DNA of 64,000 bases from a bacterium C-53. Lineage in GTDB: Bacteria > Bacillota > Clostridia > Lachnospirales > Lachnospiraceae. Shown in pieces: positions 35,972-45,493 of the stretch. Position 1 is the stretch's first letter. Each line of letters opens with the position of its first letter. The notes under the pieces were generated by a model. It was not told the origin of the DNA, made no database searches, and saw only the letters and a list, made by a program, of their open reading frames with translations. The translations under genes and the position numbers were made by a program. The DNA lies in NCBI GenBank assembly GCA_003612525.1, contig RAZD01000001.1, forward strand, positions 124,001 to 188,000, in the 5' to 3' direction.

Positions 35972-37161
35972 GTTTCAGACATTCCTATCAGTAATTGATG
36001 ATATTGACAGCCGACAGCCTTCATCGAAAATTTCTCTGTTGCTGTCTCTTCCGCCTTAGCAGAAAGCCTGTCCCGATGTTGCACGCAAAATACGATTCCA
36101 TCCGCAAGAGCGTTACAGTCAAATGCTTGTGCCAGATATCCGTTCTCCTGATGCACAATCATATCCGACATTCCGCCAATGTCAAAAGCCACGACGGGTA
36201 CTCCGCAGGCCATTGCCTCCGTCACAGCATTCGAAAGGTTCTCCTGACGCGATGGGATTACAAAGACATCGGCCTGATTATAAATCTCAGCCATATGCTC
36301 CTGTGTATCTATTCTTCCATAAAAATGATATTCAAATTCAAGTTCCTCAAAGATTCTCCGCTCTGCCTCCCCGACAATCGACAGCGTAAATTGTTCCCGG
36401 GGCAGATTGGCAAGCGCCTTTATTAATAAATCCAGCCCTTTCCTCTCATCAGCAAGAATCATAGCCCCAAACAGAATTGTTTTTTTCTTCTTTTCTGTCT
36501 GCTTCTCTGCCTGTCTCCTGAAAATATTCGTATCTACCGGGTTCGGGATGCAGACACACCTTTTCTGTCCCAGTATCCTGCTTTTCTTTGCACATTCCGT
36601 AATCCACCGGCTGCAGCCAACTACGGTAAAATTCCCATGCAGAAGCATTTTCTTTTTGCGATTCTGCAGACGACGCGTAAGACCGCCCCTGCTTCCTTTC
36701 ATCAGCGGGCATTTCGTACATTCCTCTTTATATTTCCCGCATTCCTTATCATAATGGCATCCTCCCGTAAAAAGCCACATGTCATGCATCACCCAGATCA
36801 CAGGCTTTCCCAGACCCAGAAGTCTTTCAACACCTTTATAGGATACAAAAGAATTGACCCAATGCAGCACAATGATGTCTGCCTCTCTGACAAGAGGATG
36901 CCTGTGAATCGCATAACCGAGCCGGTCGTTTACCACATCACCGTACGAAAGCTGTAAGTTTATAAAATTCCGCAATTTTGAAAAAAAAAGGGAACCTGTT
37001 GTTTTCACTGCCGGTATCACTGTTTCCTGTCCGCTTCTCTCCCTTACCAGCAGAGATGATTCAATCCCCTGGCGCTTCATAGCTTCACTTATATTCGATG
37101 CGGCACGATACGCGCCGCCGAAGTCTGTCGTCGTTATGTGCACTGCTTTCAATTTCCGCAT
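35968..37161 (-). CDS. Glycosyltransferase family 4
   Basis: A 397-residue GT-B retaining glycosyltransferase. The N-terminal acceptor domain starts KAVHITTTDFGGAYRAASNI. The C-terminal donor domain has KKTILFGAMILADERKGLDL and the EX7E region PSRQENLSNAVTEAMACGVP near residue 335. The start is the ATG at 37161, just after GGAGGG and overlapping the hydrolase gene by 13 bp; an upstream extension lies wholly inside that gene in another frame. It likely adds one sugar to the lipid-linked repeat. Sugar specificity is unknown. Confidence 0.92.
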   Translation of the reverse strand: MRKLKAVHITTTDFGGAYRAASNISEAMKRQGIESSLLVRERSGQETVIPAVKTTGSLFFSKLRNFINLQLSYGDVVNDRLGYAIHRHPLVREADIIVLHWVNSFVSYKGVERLLGLGKPVIWVMHDMWLFTGGCHYDKECGKYKEECTKCPLMKGSRGGLTRRLQNRKKKMLLHGNFTVVGCSRWITECAKKSRILGQKRCVCIPNPVDTNIFRRQAEKQTEKKKKTILFGAMILADERKGLDLLIKALANLPREQFTLSIVGEAERRIFEELEFEYHFYGRIDTQEHMAEIYNQADVFVIPSRQENLSNAVTEAMACGVPVVAFDIGGMSDMIVHQENGYLAQAFDCNALADGIVFCVQHRDRLSAKAEETATEKFSMKAVGCQYHQLLIGMSET

Positions 37162-38018
37162 CCCCTCCGGCTCGTAATTTTTACCCGCAGATAGTGATAT
37201 ACTTCCGCAATTCCTCTGAGAATTCCCATAGAAGAAAACAAAAAATGCCATGCATGAATTTTTCTTCCCTGGTATTTCCGGTAAAGCTGTTCCATACGCT
37301 CCTTATCGAGGCTTAACAAATAGGGAATCTGAAATGGGAGCACCGTACGCTCGTGTTTTTCCGAGATAAATTCAAAGGATCGAATTGCCTCTGCTCCTTT
37401 CACAAGCTCATGCTGAAGTCTGTCATCCTCACATCTGTCAGGCCAGAAATAATATATTTTTGATCTGGCATCCCCGTGGTCAAAAAGGGACCTTAAATTA
37501 TAAAAACGGCTTTTCAACTCATCTTCTTTATATTGTTCAATAAACGGCGCATACTTTCTTCCCGTGATGTCATACTGTCCGGAAAAGGAAAAGATCATTT
37601 CCGCATCTATCAGCAATCCAAAAAGAACTGCCGCATATCCGCCTGCTGAATTCCCCGCTGCTGTCACCGTATACCCTTTTGTCTCTTTTTTCAGCAGCTC
37701 TGCCGTTGTGAATACATCCGGACATTCTTCATTAATTCCCGTAATATACCATTGTTTATGAATATCCCTCACAAAAATAATACGCCGGAACCCGCGCAGA
37801 TAATTTGACTTTGCAAGATTCTGATATTCATAACGGTCTCTCTTCAGAATAACATCTGAAAATATTGTTTCCGTATTCGGATAAAACAGTCCATTGCCGG
37901 AAAAAAGAATGAGACATCTGTTTCCCTCTATCTCTCTGTCCCAAATCCTGTAATTTTTCTGCTGATATGCCTTCTTTACAATTTCATTGTTCAAATCCCA
38001 TAAATCAAATTCTTTCAT
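37149..38018 (-). CDS. Alpha/beta-hydrolase-like protein of polysaccharide clusters
   Basis: A 289-residue protein with a probable alpha/beta-hydrolase core. A nucleophile elbow (TVTAAGNSAGGYAAVLFG, G-N-S-A-G) lies near residue 118, an Asp candidate in YYFWPDRCEDDRL near 190 and a His candidate in FEFISEKHERTVLP near 218. No signal peptide is seen, so it would act in the cytoplasm. It could transfer or remove an acyl group on the repeat unit, but no substrate can be named. It overlaps the GT2 gene upstream by 4 bp and the GT4 gene downstream by 13 bp. Confidence 0.72.
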   Translation of the reverse strand: MKEFDLWDLNNEIVKKAYQQKNYRIWDREIEGNRCLILFSGNGLFYPNTETIFSDVILKRDRYEYQNLAKSNYLRGFRRIIFVRDIHKQWYITGINEECPDVFTTAELLKKETKGYTVTAAGNSAGGYAAVLFGLLIDAEMIFSFSGQYDITGRKYAPFIEQYKEDELKSRFYNLRSLFDHGDARSKIYYFWPDRCEDDRLQHELVKGAEAIRSFEFISEKHERTVLPFQIPYLLSLDKERMEQLYRKYQGRKIHAWHFLFSSMGILRGIAEVYHYLRVKITSRRGCGN

Positions 38019-38791
38019 TTTCCATCCCTGATAAATAACCGTTTGTAAACTGCATGAAGCATTCCGGCAAGTACCTTATGATTTCTCATAAACTCAAATG
38101 CTGCAAAGACCGGATACCCCCATGGATAGTGACGCCGGATGCATAGGGATGCCTCCCTGTTATACACATCTTTCTGTTGAAGGCTTGCGCCGTCATAGCT
38201 ATATGCACACACAGGAAATCCCATCGCGTGAAAGGATACGCCCTTTCTGCTCTTTTTCATCATCCAGTCCCTGTCAGCGCAGATTTTCAGCTCCGTATCA
38301 AATAACTCTTTTTCAAACAATGTTTTCCTCGCAAACATTGCCTGATGGTTAATGCAGTCACCGGTAAGATAGTATATCTGTCTCGCACATCTGCTGTCAT
38401 ACTTCCTGCGCTCCTTCTTTCCGTCAGGGTATCGGTATTCAATATCTCCATATACGATATCCGCGCCTGTTCTTTCGATCTCACAGACTGCTCTCTCGAT
38501 CACATCCTCTGAAAAATACGTATCACCCGCATTCAGAAAATGTATATAGTCCCCGGTGGCCATACCCACACCTTTATTCATGGCATCATAAATCCCACCA
38601 TCCGGTTCCGAAATCAGGCATGCTCCAAAGCCATCCAGCGCTTTTTTCGCCTGTTCTACCGTTGCGTCTTTTGAACATCCATCTATAATAAGATACTCAA
38701 GATCATGATACGTCTGGCGTTTCACCGATTCAATTGTCTCTGCTATTGTCTTTTCCGCCTGAAAGCATACGGTAATCACTGATATCTTCAT
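38015..38791 (-). CDS. Glycosyltransferase family 2 (WcaA-like)
   Basis: A 258-residue GT-A glycosyltransferase: ISVITVCFQAEKTIAETIES at the start, YLIIDGCSKDATVEQ, SEPDGGIYDAMNKGVGMATG near residue 63 and the metal site region YIHFLNAGDTYFSEDV near 85. This pattern is typical of short soluble GT2 enzymes of colanic-acid and capsule clusters. It overlaps the hydrolase gene by 4 bp. Donor and acceptor are unknown. Confidence 0.93.
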   Translation of the reverse strand: MKISVITVCFQAEKTIAETIESVKRQTYHDLEYLIIDGCSKDATVEQAKKALDGFGACLISEPDGGIYDAMNKGVGMATGDYIHFLNAGDTYFSEDVIERAVCEIERTGADIVYGDIEYRYPDGKKERRKYDSRCARQIYYLTGDCINHQAMFARKTLFEKELFDTELKICADRDWMMKKSRKGVSFHAMGFPVCAYSYDGASLQQKDVYNREASLCIRRHYPWGYPVFAAFEFMRNHKVLAGMLHAVYKRLFIRDGK

Positions 38792-38800
38792 AAATTCTCT

Positions 38801-39877
38801 CTATACAATATATCTGCTCAGCAAAGGAATTCTTTTTACTGACAGAACGATCAGGTAACTAAGAATAAATGCCGCACCTGCCATAACCGGGATACCAAGG
38901 ACAGGCATTATACTGTTTGGCTTCAGCCCGGCCTGTTCCAAAAGGCATAAACTCAAATCATGAATCAAATAGATTCCAAATGTACATTCCGATATCCGAC
39001 AAACCCTTTTTTTCATTCCTTCCGATAACGAGATCCGGGAAACCTCAAAAAAGAAAAAACAAAAAATGGCTGTTATAATCAAAAAACTGGTAAGGGACAT
39101 ATAATTGCCCGCCCATATCTGCACCTCACCCTGGTTCATCTCCAGATTTCTTCTTATATCTGAAAAAGCGCTTGCAAACAGTGAAAGAACGGCTCCTGCA
39201 TATATCGCAGACCGGGCTTTCCTTCCCCATTGTCTGTTAGAAATATAATATCCCCATAAATAATATCCCGCAATCGTAGTAAAGAAAGGAACGGAAATCT
39301 TTTTTATTACTATTTCCCATGTGTCAAATGGCAGATCAATCAGCAAAAGGCTCTTCTGCAAGATTCCAAACACGAAAAATACCAGACAGCCATACTGCAG
39401 ATTTCTCTGATTTCCTCCAACCGCGCCTCTAAGCAGCGGAAGCAGAATATAGATTCCGCATAAATATGGCAAATACCACAAATGATAATGGCTGTCTCTT
39501 GCAAGCATCAAAACTGCTTTTAACACTGACACACTGACCGGATCTCCTGAAAGCGCTACTTCATAAACCGCATACACAAGGGACCAGAATACATATGCCG
39601 TAAGCAGACGAAACATATATTTTTTATAAATCTTTCGAACCGACAGCGCTTTCCCTGTGTCAAGAAAAAACAAACCACTGATCATTAAAAACAGAGGGAC
39701 CGGAAAACAGATGGCTGTCATATAACCGCTCACCGCCGCCCTGTCAAAATCCGACACCCCCGTATCCGCTTTTATATAGGATGCCGCGTGAAATACTACA
39801 AGCATAAAGCTTGCAAATATCCGCATCATATCAATAGAATAATTTCTTTCCTTATTTGCTTCCATTTGTCCAGCCAT
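38801..39877 (-). CDS. Acyltransferase family 3 membrane protein
   Basis: A 358-residue integral membrane acyltransferase (Pfam Acyl_transf_3 type) with about ten helices. The catalytic region SIDMMRIFASFMLVVFHAAS near residue 14 holds the conserved Arg and His. It probably O-acetylates the polysaccharide or a lipid-linked intermediate. It lies between the GT8 and GT2 genes, with gaps of 2 and 9 bp. A second possible start is the ATG four codons in. This gives the cluster two separate acyl-transfer routes, the other being the Dlt-like module at 41824-47068. Confidence 0.9.
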   Translation of the reverse strand: MAGQMEANKERNYSIDMMRIFASFMLVVFHAASYIKADTGVSDFDRAAVSGYMTAICFPVPLFLMISGLFFLDTGKALSVRKIYKKYMFRLLTAYVFWSLVYAVYEVALSGDPVSVSVLKAVLMLARDSHYHLWYLPYLCGIYILLPLLRGAVGGNQRNLQYGCLVFFVFGILQKSLLLIDLPFDTWEIVIKKISVPFFTTIAGYYLWGYYISNRQWGRKARSAIYAGAVLSLFASAFSDIRRNLEMNQGEVQIWAGNYMSLTSFLIITAIFCFFFFEVSRISLSEGMKKRVCRISECTFGIYLIHDLSLCLLEQAGLKPNSIMPVLGIPVMAGAAFILSYLIVLSVKRIPLLSRYIV

Positions 39878-39879
39878 CT

Positions 39880-40896
39880 CTACATCATCTTATTGATTTT
39901 CTTCTTTAAGGAATCCTTGTTTGCTCTATATATAAACCATTCATATGCCACACGAAACATATAAATAAAAAGTCCACGCGGCAGAATACGATATAAAACT
40001 TTCTCAACCCTTAATATAATACCTGCTTCAGACGGCTCTTTGACATAATCATGAAAACTTGATTTTCTCAGGTATTCATCAAAAATGTCATTATCCGGAT
40101 GCAAATTTCCCCGATTCCACGGAAACTCCCCTACAAACCGAAAGAAATGATAAATCACGGGATTTTCCTTCCCACGTTTCAGCTCCTCCAATCCGTAATA
40201 CCCTTTGCGTCCAAAACAACGAAAATAACTTTTTATTGAAAATGCAAGATGAATCGGCTGAAAATTATATTCAGGCGGCAGCGCCATAATTTGTCCTCTG
40301 CACACCACATTTAAAAGGTCCTGATCTGGTGAAGGATAATGCGCCCTTACCGCTCTGACATGCTCCGCAATTCTTTCGGAACACCGCTTTTCCCTCCATC
40401 GATCCATATCAAACAGAATTACGCCTGAATTAAAATAGAACTCCTCCTTCGAAAAACCGATTCTTAATTTGTGAAGACGTACCAGGGAATCCTGTACCAT
40501 TGCAGCCGGATAGCCATTCATTGGCATGCTCACTAATGCGTCTAATTTTCCGGCTACAATCGTGTCCGCATCAAGATATAACAGACGTTCTACAGAATCA
40601 TCCAACAGATCTGAAAGAAACAATCTCATATTCGCTGCATAAGAACCTCTGTAAGACGGCATCTGAGCTGCCTGCATTTTTTGAATCAATAGTTTCGTAT
40701 CCACGAATACAATCTGCCTGTTGTAACGTTTTCCTGTTTCTTCCAACCTTTTCACGCTGTCCGGAAGAAGGTTTTCTCCAAGTATAAAAACCCGAATTTC
40801 GACAAAATGCCTGTTATTTTCGAACAGTGAAGTGATAGACGTCCCTGCATAGGGTGCATATTTTTCATTAAACTGATAAAGCACATCAATCTTCAT
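39880..40896 (-). CDS. Glycosyltransferase family 8
   Basis: A 338-residue retaining glycosyltransferase of the LgtC/general-stress type. The N-terminus is KIDVLYQFNEKYAPYAGTSI, the DxD site is RLLYLDADTIVAGKLDAL near residue 95, and the C-terminal VIYHFFRFVGEFPWNR closes the donor pocket. I chose the ATG at 40896 because GAGGA lies eight bases upstream; it overlaps the preceding gene by 11 bp. The basic, amphipathic C-terminus may contact the membrane. It transfers a hexose or galactose-type sugar by family; the exact sugar is unknown. Confidence 0.92.
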   Translation of the reverse strand: MKIDVLYQFNEKYAPYAGTSITSLFENNRHFVEIRVFILGENLLPDSVKRLEETGKRYNRQIVFVDTKLLIQKMQAAQMPSYRGSYAANMRLFLSDLLDDSVERLLYLDADTIVAGKLDALVSMPMNGYPAAMVQDSLVRLHKLRIGFSKEEFYFNSGVILFDMDRWREKRCSERIAEHVRAVRAHYPSPDQDLLNVVCRGQIMALPPEYNFQPIHLAFSIKSYFRCFGRKGYYGLEELKRGKENPVIYHFFRFVGEFPWNRGNLHPDNDIFDEYLRKSSFHDYVKEPSEAGIILRVEKVLYRILPRGLFIYMFRVAYEWFIYRANKDSLKKKINKMM

Positions 40897-41827
40897 CAAA
40901 ATTAATCCTCTTTTCTTCCACCACAAGCGGACGATGCATCACTCTCGTATTGATATTCAAAATATATTCCCCCAGCAATCCGATAAAGAAAAGCTGAAGA
41001 GAGCCTAACACAAACACGCCGATTACCATCGGTGCATACCCGGCTCCATAATCATCCCAGTGCGTCAACTTTAAGACAAGATAGATAAATGCAATCACAA
41101 GGCTGACTCCGGAACTTAAAAAACCAAGCCAGGTCGCAAGCCTTAATCCTACCTTTGTGTAAGAAGTAATGCTCAGCATTGCCGCATCATACAGTGAATA
41201 GAAGTTGTTGCTGGTCTTCCCGGCACGCCGTTCCGCCTGCTCATATTCGATATCCTTTCGCTTAAATCCATACTCCGCTACAATTCCCCTTAAAAACGGA
41301 ATCGGGTCATCAAGCTGGCTAATCAGCGTGATAAAGCTCCTGTCATACAGGCCAAATCCCGTAAAATGCTCAATCATCTTTACGGAAGACATATTTTTAA
41401 TCAATTTATAGTACATTGTCCTCAGAAAATAAATAAACCCGTTTTCTTTGCTTGATGTTTTGATTCCACTCACAATCTTATAGCCGTTCTCCCATTCTTC
41501 CACGAACTTCGGAATCATCTCAACCGGGTCCTGAAAATCACAGCACATGGAAACCGTACAGTCTCCCGAAGACTGACACATACCATAAAACGGCGAATTG
41601 AATTGTCCGAAATTCGTTACATTGAAAATGGCTTTGATCTTTTTATTACGGGCGCAGATCTCTTCAAGACGCTCTCTTGTTCCATCCTGAGAACAATTGT
41701 CAATAAAGAGCAGTTCATAATCATACTGCGGGAGTTCCTCCGTCATCACTTTCACTACCGCTTCGCTCATTGGCTCAACATTTTCCACCTCGTTATAACA
41801 GGGAATCATTATACTTATCTTTTTCAT
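40886..41827 (-). CDS. GtrB/DPM1-like glycosyltransferase family 2 with two membrane helices
   Basis: A 313-residue polyprenyl-phosphate glycosyltransferase. The GT2 domain starts KISIMIPCYNEVENVEPMSE, with LLFIDNCSQDGTRERLEE near residue 45 and MCCDFQDPVEMIPKFVEEW near 100. Two C-terminal transmembrane segments lie about 230-290 (GLRLATWLGFLSSGVSLVIA, then MVIGVFVLGSLQLFFIGLLG). Such enzymes load a sugar onto undecaprenyl phosphate for transfer outside by a GT-C enzyme. The membrane protein at 57153 could be that partner, but this is only a suggestion. It overlaps the SGNH gene upstream by 4 bp. Confidence 0.92.
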   Translation of the reverse strand: MKKISIMIPCYNEVENVEPMSEAVVKVMTEELPQYDYELLFIDNCSQDGTRERLEEICARNKKIKAIFNVTNFGQFNSPFYGMCQSSGDCTVSMCCDFQDPVEMIPKFVEEWENGYKIVSGIKTSSKENGFIYFLRTMYYKLIKNMSSVKMIEHFTGFGLYDRSFITLISQLDDPIPFLRGIVAEYGFKRKDIEYEQAERRAGKTSNNFYSLYDAAMLSITSYTKVGLRLATWLGFLSSGVSLVIAFIYLVLKLTHWDDYGAGYAPMVIGVFVLGSLQLFFIGLLGEYILNINTRVMHRPLVVEEKRINFDED

Positions 41828-43188
41828 TCAACCGACATCCTCGTTTCTGTCTGCAGACACTCCTGATTTTCCTTTACACGCACCGCTTTTAGATTTCCGC
41901 TTCCTTCATCTATGCAAAAAGACGCCTCATCTTCCACATTTCCTGTCACAGCATCCGTCACCCGAATCCAGACATCCGCCGTATCCTTTTCCTGGTTTTT
42001 TAAAGGCTGAATGCACATGGTATCTTCGCTTTCATAGAAATATACATTTCTTATAAGTTCCATAAGCCTTTCATCCTCTAAGACCGCGCTTCCTTCTTTT
42101 ATACCGATTTCCGCTTCTACCCTTTTATCTGAGAGCAGCATCAGGTACTTGTCAAGATCACTCTGTTCCCGAATCCGGTCAAACTTATATTCCGTATAAA
42201 TCTGGCCATCCCGATTCCATGCATCATACTTACTCTCATTCCTTCTGTCCGGTATATCATAAGTTTCCGTTATAAATTTTCCGAGATAAGAAGTTACTTT
42301 CTTTGCACCGGAATCATTCACATGCGCCCCGGAGTCTCTCATATCTGTCCGGAAATTAATCGCATCTTTCATTTGAAGAAAATTAATATAATGAATTCCA
42401 TACGCATCCGCAATATCGGTTACGCCATTTGCCAGTCTCTGAGACTCCTCATCCGCCGGAAACGGAAGTTCAACCAGCATAACTTCTATACCCCGGCTTT
42501 GACACAATTCAATCATCTTCCGAAGGTAGGCAATGGACAGTGCGCCTCCCTCCGTCTTGTCCTCCTTTGGAATGTACGAATGTTCTTCAGGAATAGCCAC
42601 ACGAAGCTGGTCTCCCTCATAAAAATCGGCGCCCCTGTTTAATTGATACTCCGTCGTCAGGAAATCATTTTTATTCAATTCCGTCCAACGCCCATGATAC
42701 TTTAAAAATGGAAAAAGGAATTCCATACGCAATTCCCATGTATGAAACAGATCAACAGCCGCCTCATACTTTGTACGGGTCAGCGGCATTTCATCAAACA
42801 CCGCATTGACATACGTCTCGTATGTCATTTCATCTACATCAATTTTACGTGAATCAATGACCACCAGTTCCGGTGAAACATAATCAAGCGCATTCCTTAA
42901 TATCCAGTAATTCGTAGGCATTCTTGTTCCCGCTTCTCCGAGATTAAAAGAGGCAATTCCATAGTCCTGCCAAAGCTCCATCGGATAAATGCCATACTTC
43001 ATATGGCTGATACCTACAAACAGTACATCGTAATCTTCCTTTTTATCAAAGAAAGAAGTCATTTTTGACGCGGAATTTTTTGCTGTAAATATTTTATCCA
43101 TACAGCTGACAACCAGACATAATCCTGTCGCAAAAACCAATGCTTTTGCAATTTTTCTTATCTTTTCCTTCCGTTCATCAGTCCACAT
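41824..43188 (-). CDS. SGNH/DltD-like protein of acyl-transfer module
   Basis: A 454-residue protein with an N-terminal membrane anchor (about residues 12-30) and an extracytoplasmic SGNH-hydrolase-like domain. The nucleophile block reads VLFVGISHMKYGIYPMELWQ near residue 57, the Asn/Gly block IASFNLGEAGTRMPTNYW near 82, and the Asp-His block DSGAHVNDSGAKKVTSYL near 290. About 120 C-terminal residues form an extra acidic region. By analogy with DltD or AlgJ-type proteins it would pass an acyl group from the MBOAT protein to the glycan. It overlaps the ligase gene by 11 bp and GtrB by 4 bp. Confidence 0.75.
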   Translation of the reverse strand: MWTDERKEKIRKIAKALVFATGLCLVVSCMDKIFTAKNSASKMTSFFDKKEDYDVLFVGISHMKYGIYPMELWQDYGIASFNLGEAGTRMPTNYWILRNALDYVSPELVVIDSRKIDVDEMTYETYVNAVFDEMPLTRTKYEAAVDLFHTWELRMEFLFPFLKYHGRWTELNKNDFLTTEYQLNRGADFYEGDQLRVAIPEEHSYIPKEDKTEGGALSIAYLRKMIELCQSRGIEVMLVELPFPADEESQRLANGVTDIADAYGIHYINFLQMKDAINFRTDMRDSGAHVNDSGAKKVTSYLGKFITETYDIPDRRNESKYDAWNRDGQIYTEYKFDRIREQSDLDKYLMLLSDKRVEAEIGIKEGSAVLEDERLMELIRNVYFYESEDTMCIQPLKNQEKDTADVWIRVTDAVTGNVEDEASFCIDEGSGNLKAVRVKENQECLQTETRMSVE

Positions 43189-45217
43189 AAAATACTACGT
43201 CCTTTTTCTTTGCCAGCAGTGTGCCTTCCATCGACGGATACCCCAACGCTGCCATACACCAGACTTTATGATTCCGCGGTATTCCATAGCTATCCAAAAG
43301 TTCTCTGATTTCTGTTTCATCTCCCAGATAAAAAAGTGGATTCAGCCATGTGGAACCCAGGCCATAAGAATGTGCCGCAAGAAAAATATTTTCGGCCGCA
43401 CATGATGCATCCTGACATCCATTCGGGTTCCTGACATCATTTGAGATCAGGATAAGACATGGCGGTTCGTTGAATCCATATACATGCACTTTCTGCTCCC
43501 CGGCCACCTTTTGTATCACATTCTTCAGGTGCATAATCTTTTCTTTGTTTTGCAGGACAGTAAACCGCCACGTCTGCATATTATGTCCGGTCGGCGCATG
43601 AAATCCTGCGCTTAAAATCATACTCAGAATGTCTTTCGGCACAGGCTCTTCCTTAAATTTACGGATACTGCGCCGCGTAAGCAACGCCTGCATCACAGGG
43701 TTCATCAGATCATTTTCGCCCTGCGCATCCCATATTTTATGCAATTCTTTTCGATCGATCTTCCCCATATGGTTTCTTGGGAGCTCCGGGAGAAGAATAT
43801 AATGCTGCGGAAGTTTATAGCGCTCCATATGATTCGAAAGGAATTTCGCTATTCCGGCTTCCGTAAAAGCAGCATCTTTTACCACAACAAATAGGACAGG
43901 AACCTGTCCTAATACTTCCTTCGGGTCAAGAACGCCAATGCATGCACACTCTCTGACCGCCTCATACTGACCTGCGATGTTCTCCACTTCAATCGGAGAG
44001 ACTTTTTCTCCTCCGACATTTATTATATCGTCAGCTCTCCCCAGCATATACACATATCCTTCATCATCCGTATATACCATATCGCTCGTAAGAAGCCAGC
44101 CGTCACGCAACGTTTCCTTTGTCAGTTCCTCGCGGTTCCAGTAGCCGGCCATCTGCATATCCCCTTTTAACGCCATACGGCCCGGATGTCTGGCATCGCT
44201 TGACATTTCTCTTCCGCTCTCATCCAAAACCTTTACTTCTACGCAGGAGAGAGGTTTTCCAACTGCACCTATCCTCACCGGATGATCGGCTGCCTCCGAT
44301 ACATTCAGGAACAGGGCCCCTCCTGTTTCCGAAGAACCCCATGTGTTGTACAGAACCGTATCCGGCAGCTGTTTCGTCAGACGTTTACGCTGCTCCATTG
44401 TCAGACTTCCTGCTCCAATCTCGATATAACGGAATCCACGCATAATCTCTTCAAATTTGTCCTGCATCTGCCCGCGCAGAATTTCCATTGATGCCGGAAC
44501 CGCTGCCAATGCCGTACAGTGATAAGCAATCCTGTTATTCTCAATCTCCTTTGCAAATGCAAAACCATTCTGTAAAACCACGGATGCTCCCCGGTAAAGC
44601 ACCGCCCTCAGTACACGAAGTGCAAACGAATGATTCAGTGGGAGCGGAAGCAGGAGGATTTCATCTGCTGAGATTCCGATTCCCTCAATCGTGTTTGACA
44701 ATATGTGATAAACCGCTTTATAAGTCAGAATGACTCCTTTCGGCGTACCGGTAGTGCCTGTGGTAAATAACAGTTCCGCCATTTCTTCCGGTTCCGGCAT
44801 GGAATACTCCAGATACCGCTTTGGAAAATCCGCCTCATACAGCTGTCGCAGAGAAAATACATTCATATTACCGGTATTATCTTTCATAGGTTTATCCGTT
44901 AAAAACAGTATTGCTCCGGCATCATCATAGATTTTGACCGCGCTTTCAAACGTGCTGTTTTTATCAACAAAAACAGCCACACCTCCGCAATATTGAATTC
45001 CTAAATATGCCGCCGCCATCTCCGGCTTTGACAGTGCGGTAAACAGTACCCTGTCTCCCTGTTTCACTCCATTCACCGCCGCAAGATGATTCCCTATGGA
45101 AATCATTTTGTCCGCAAGTCCCCGAAAGGTAAGCTGTTCTTTTTTAAATGCAACAGCCAGCTTATCCGGCTGATCTTCTGCCAGTCGCAAAATCCTGTTT
45201 ACCAGTGTATCAAACAT
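43178..45217 (-). CDS. AMP-forming ligase fused to a nitroreductase-family domain
   Basis: A two-domain protein of about 679 residues. Residues 1 to about 500 are an adenylate-forming ligase: LLFTTGTTGTPKGVIL (P-loop), YNTWGSSETGGALF, DGWLLTSDMVYTDDEG and the catalytic-lysine region NHMGKIDRKELHK. Residues about 505-675 are an FMN nitroreductase domain: LLTRRSIRKFKEEPVPKD, SAGFHAPTGHNMQTWRF and LGSTWLNPLFYLGDETEI. The ligase probably loads an acid onto the carrier protein encoded just upstream; the nitroreductase domain may oxidise or reduce the bound group. I favour the ATG at 45217 (GAGGA upstream) over 45241. The combination is unusual for a Dlt-like cassette. Confidence 0.88.
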   Translation of the reverse strand: MFDTLVNRILRLAEDQPDKLAVAFKKEQLTFRGLADKMISIGNHLAAVNGVKQGDRVLFTALSKPEMAAAYLGIQYCGGVAVFVDKNSTFESAVKIYDDAGAILFLTDKPMKDNTGNMNVFSLRQLYEADFPKRYLEYSMPEPEEMAELLFTTGTTGTPKGVILTYKAVYHILSNTIEGIGISADEILLLPLPLNHSFALRVLRAVLYRGASVVLQNGFAFAKEIENNRIAYHCTALAAVPASMEILRGQMQDKFEEIMRGFRYIEIGAGSLTMEQRKRLTKQLPDTVLYNTWGSSETGGALFLNVSEAADHPVRIGAVGKPLSCVEVKVLDESGREMSSDARHPGRMALKGDMQMAGYWNREELTKETLRDGWLLTSDMVYTDDEGYVYMLGRADDIINVGGEKVSPIEVENIAGQYEAVRECACIGVLDPKEVLGQVPVLFVVVKDAAFTEAGIAKFLSNHMERYKLPQHYILLPELPRNHMGKIDRKELHKIWDAQGENDLMNPVMQALLTRRSIRKFKEEPVPKDILSMILSAGFHAPTGHNMQTWRFTVLQNKEKIMHLKNVIQKVAGEQKVHVYGFNEPPCLILISNDVRNPNGCQDASCAAENIFLAAHSYGLGSTWLNPLFYLGDETEIRELLDSYGIPRNHKVWCMAALGYPSMEGTLLAKKKDVVFYVD

Positions 45218-45245
45218 CCCAATCCTCGTTTCCGTCTTCATGAAA

Positions 45246-45470
45246 TTAAGAAAATTTCTGTATCAGTTCAACCATTGCATCAATCGAATTAAAATTCTCC
45301 GGTATAATATCTTCATATGGCAGCACCACTCCAAATTCCATGGAAAGTGCTGAAATAATTCCCACCATTGTAAGGGAATCTAAAATCCCATCATCTACTA
45401 ACTCAGTTGAACTCTCAAAATCAATCTCAGGATAATTTTCTTCCAAGACCTTTTTCACTTTTTCTCTCAT
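45246..45470 (-). CDS. Acyl carrier protein (DltC-like position)
   Basis: A 74-residue four-helix carrier protein with the phosphopantetheine site ELVDDGILDSLTMVGIISAL (Ser32 in DSL). It would hold an activated acyl or aminoacyl thioester made by the ligase encoded next and hand it to the MBOAT protein encoded before. AAAGGAG precedes the ATG. The 24-bp gap to the MBOAT gene and 28 bp to the ligase gene fit one transcript. It is not the housekeeping fatty-acid carrier protein judging by sequence and context. Confidence 0.93.
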   Translation of the reverse strand: MREKVKKVLEENYPEIDFESSTELVDDGILDSLTMVGIISALSMEFGVVLPYEDIIPENFNSIDAMVELIQKFS

Positions 45471-45493
45471 AAATCACACACTCCTTTTCTTTT

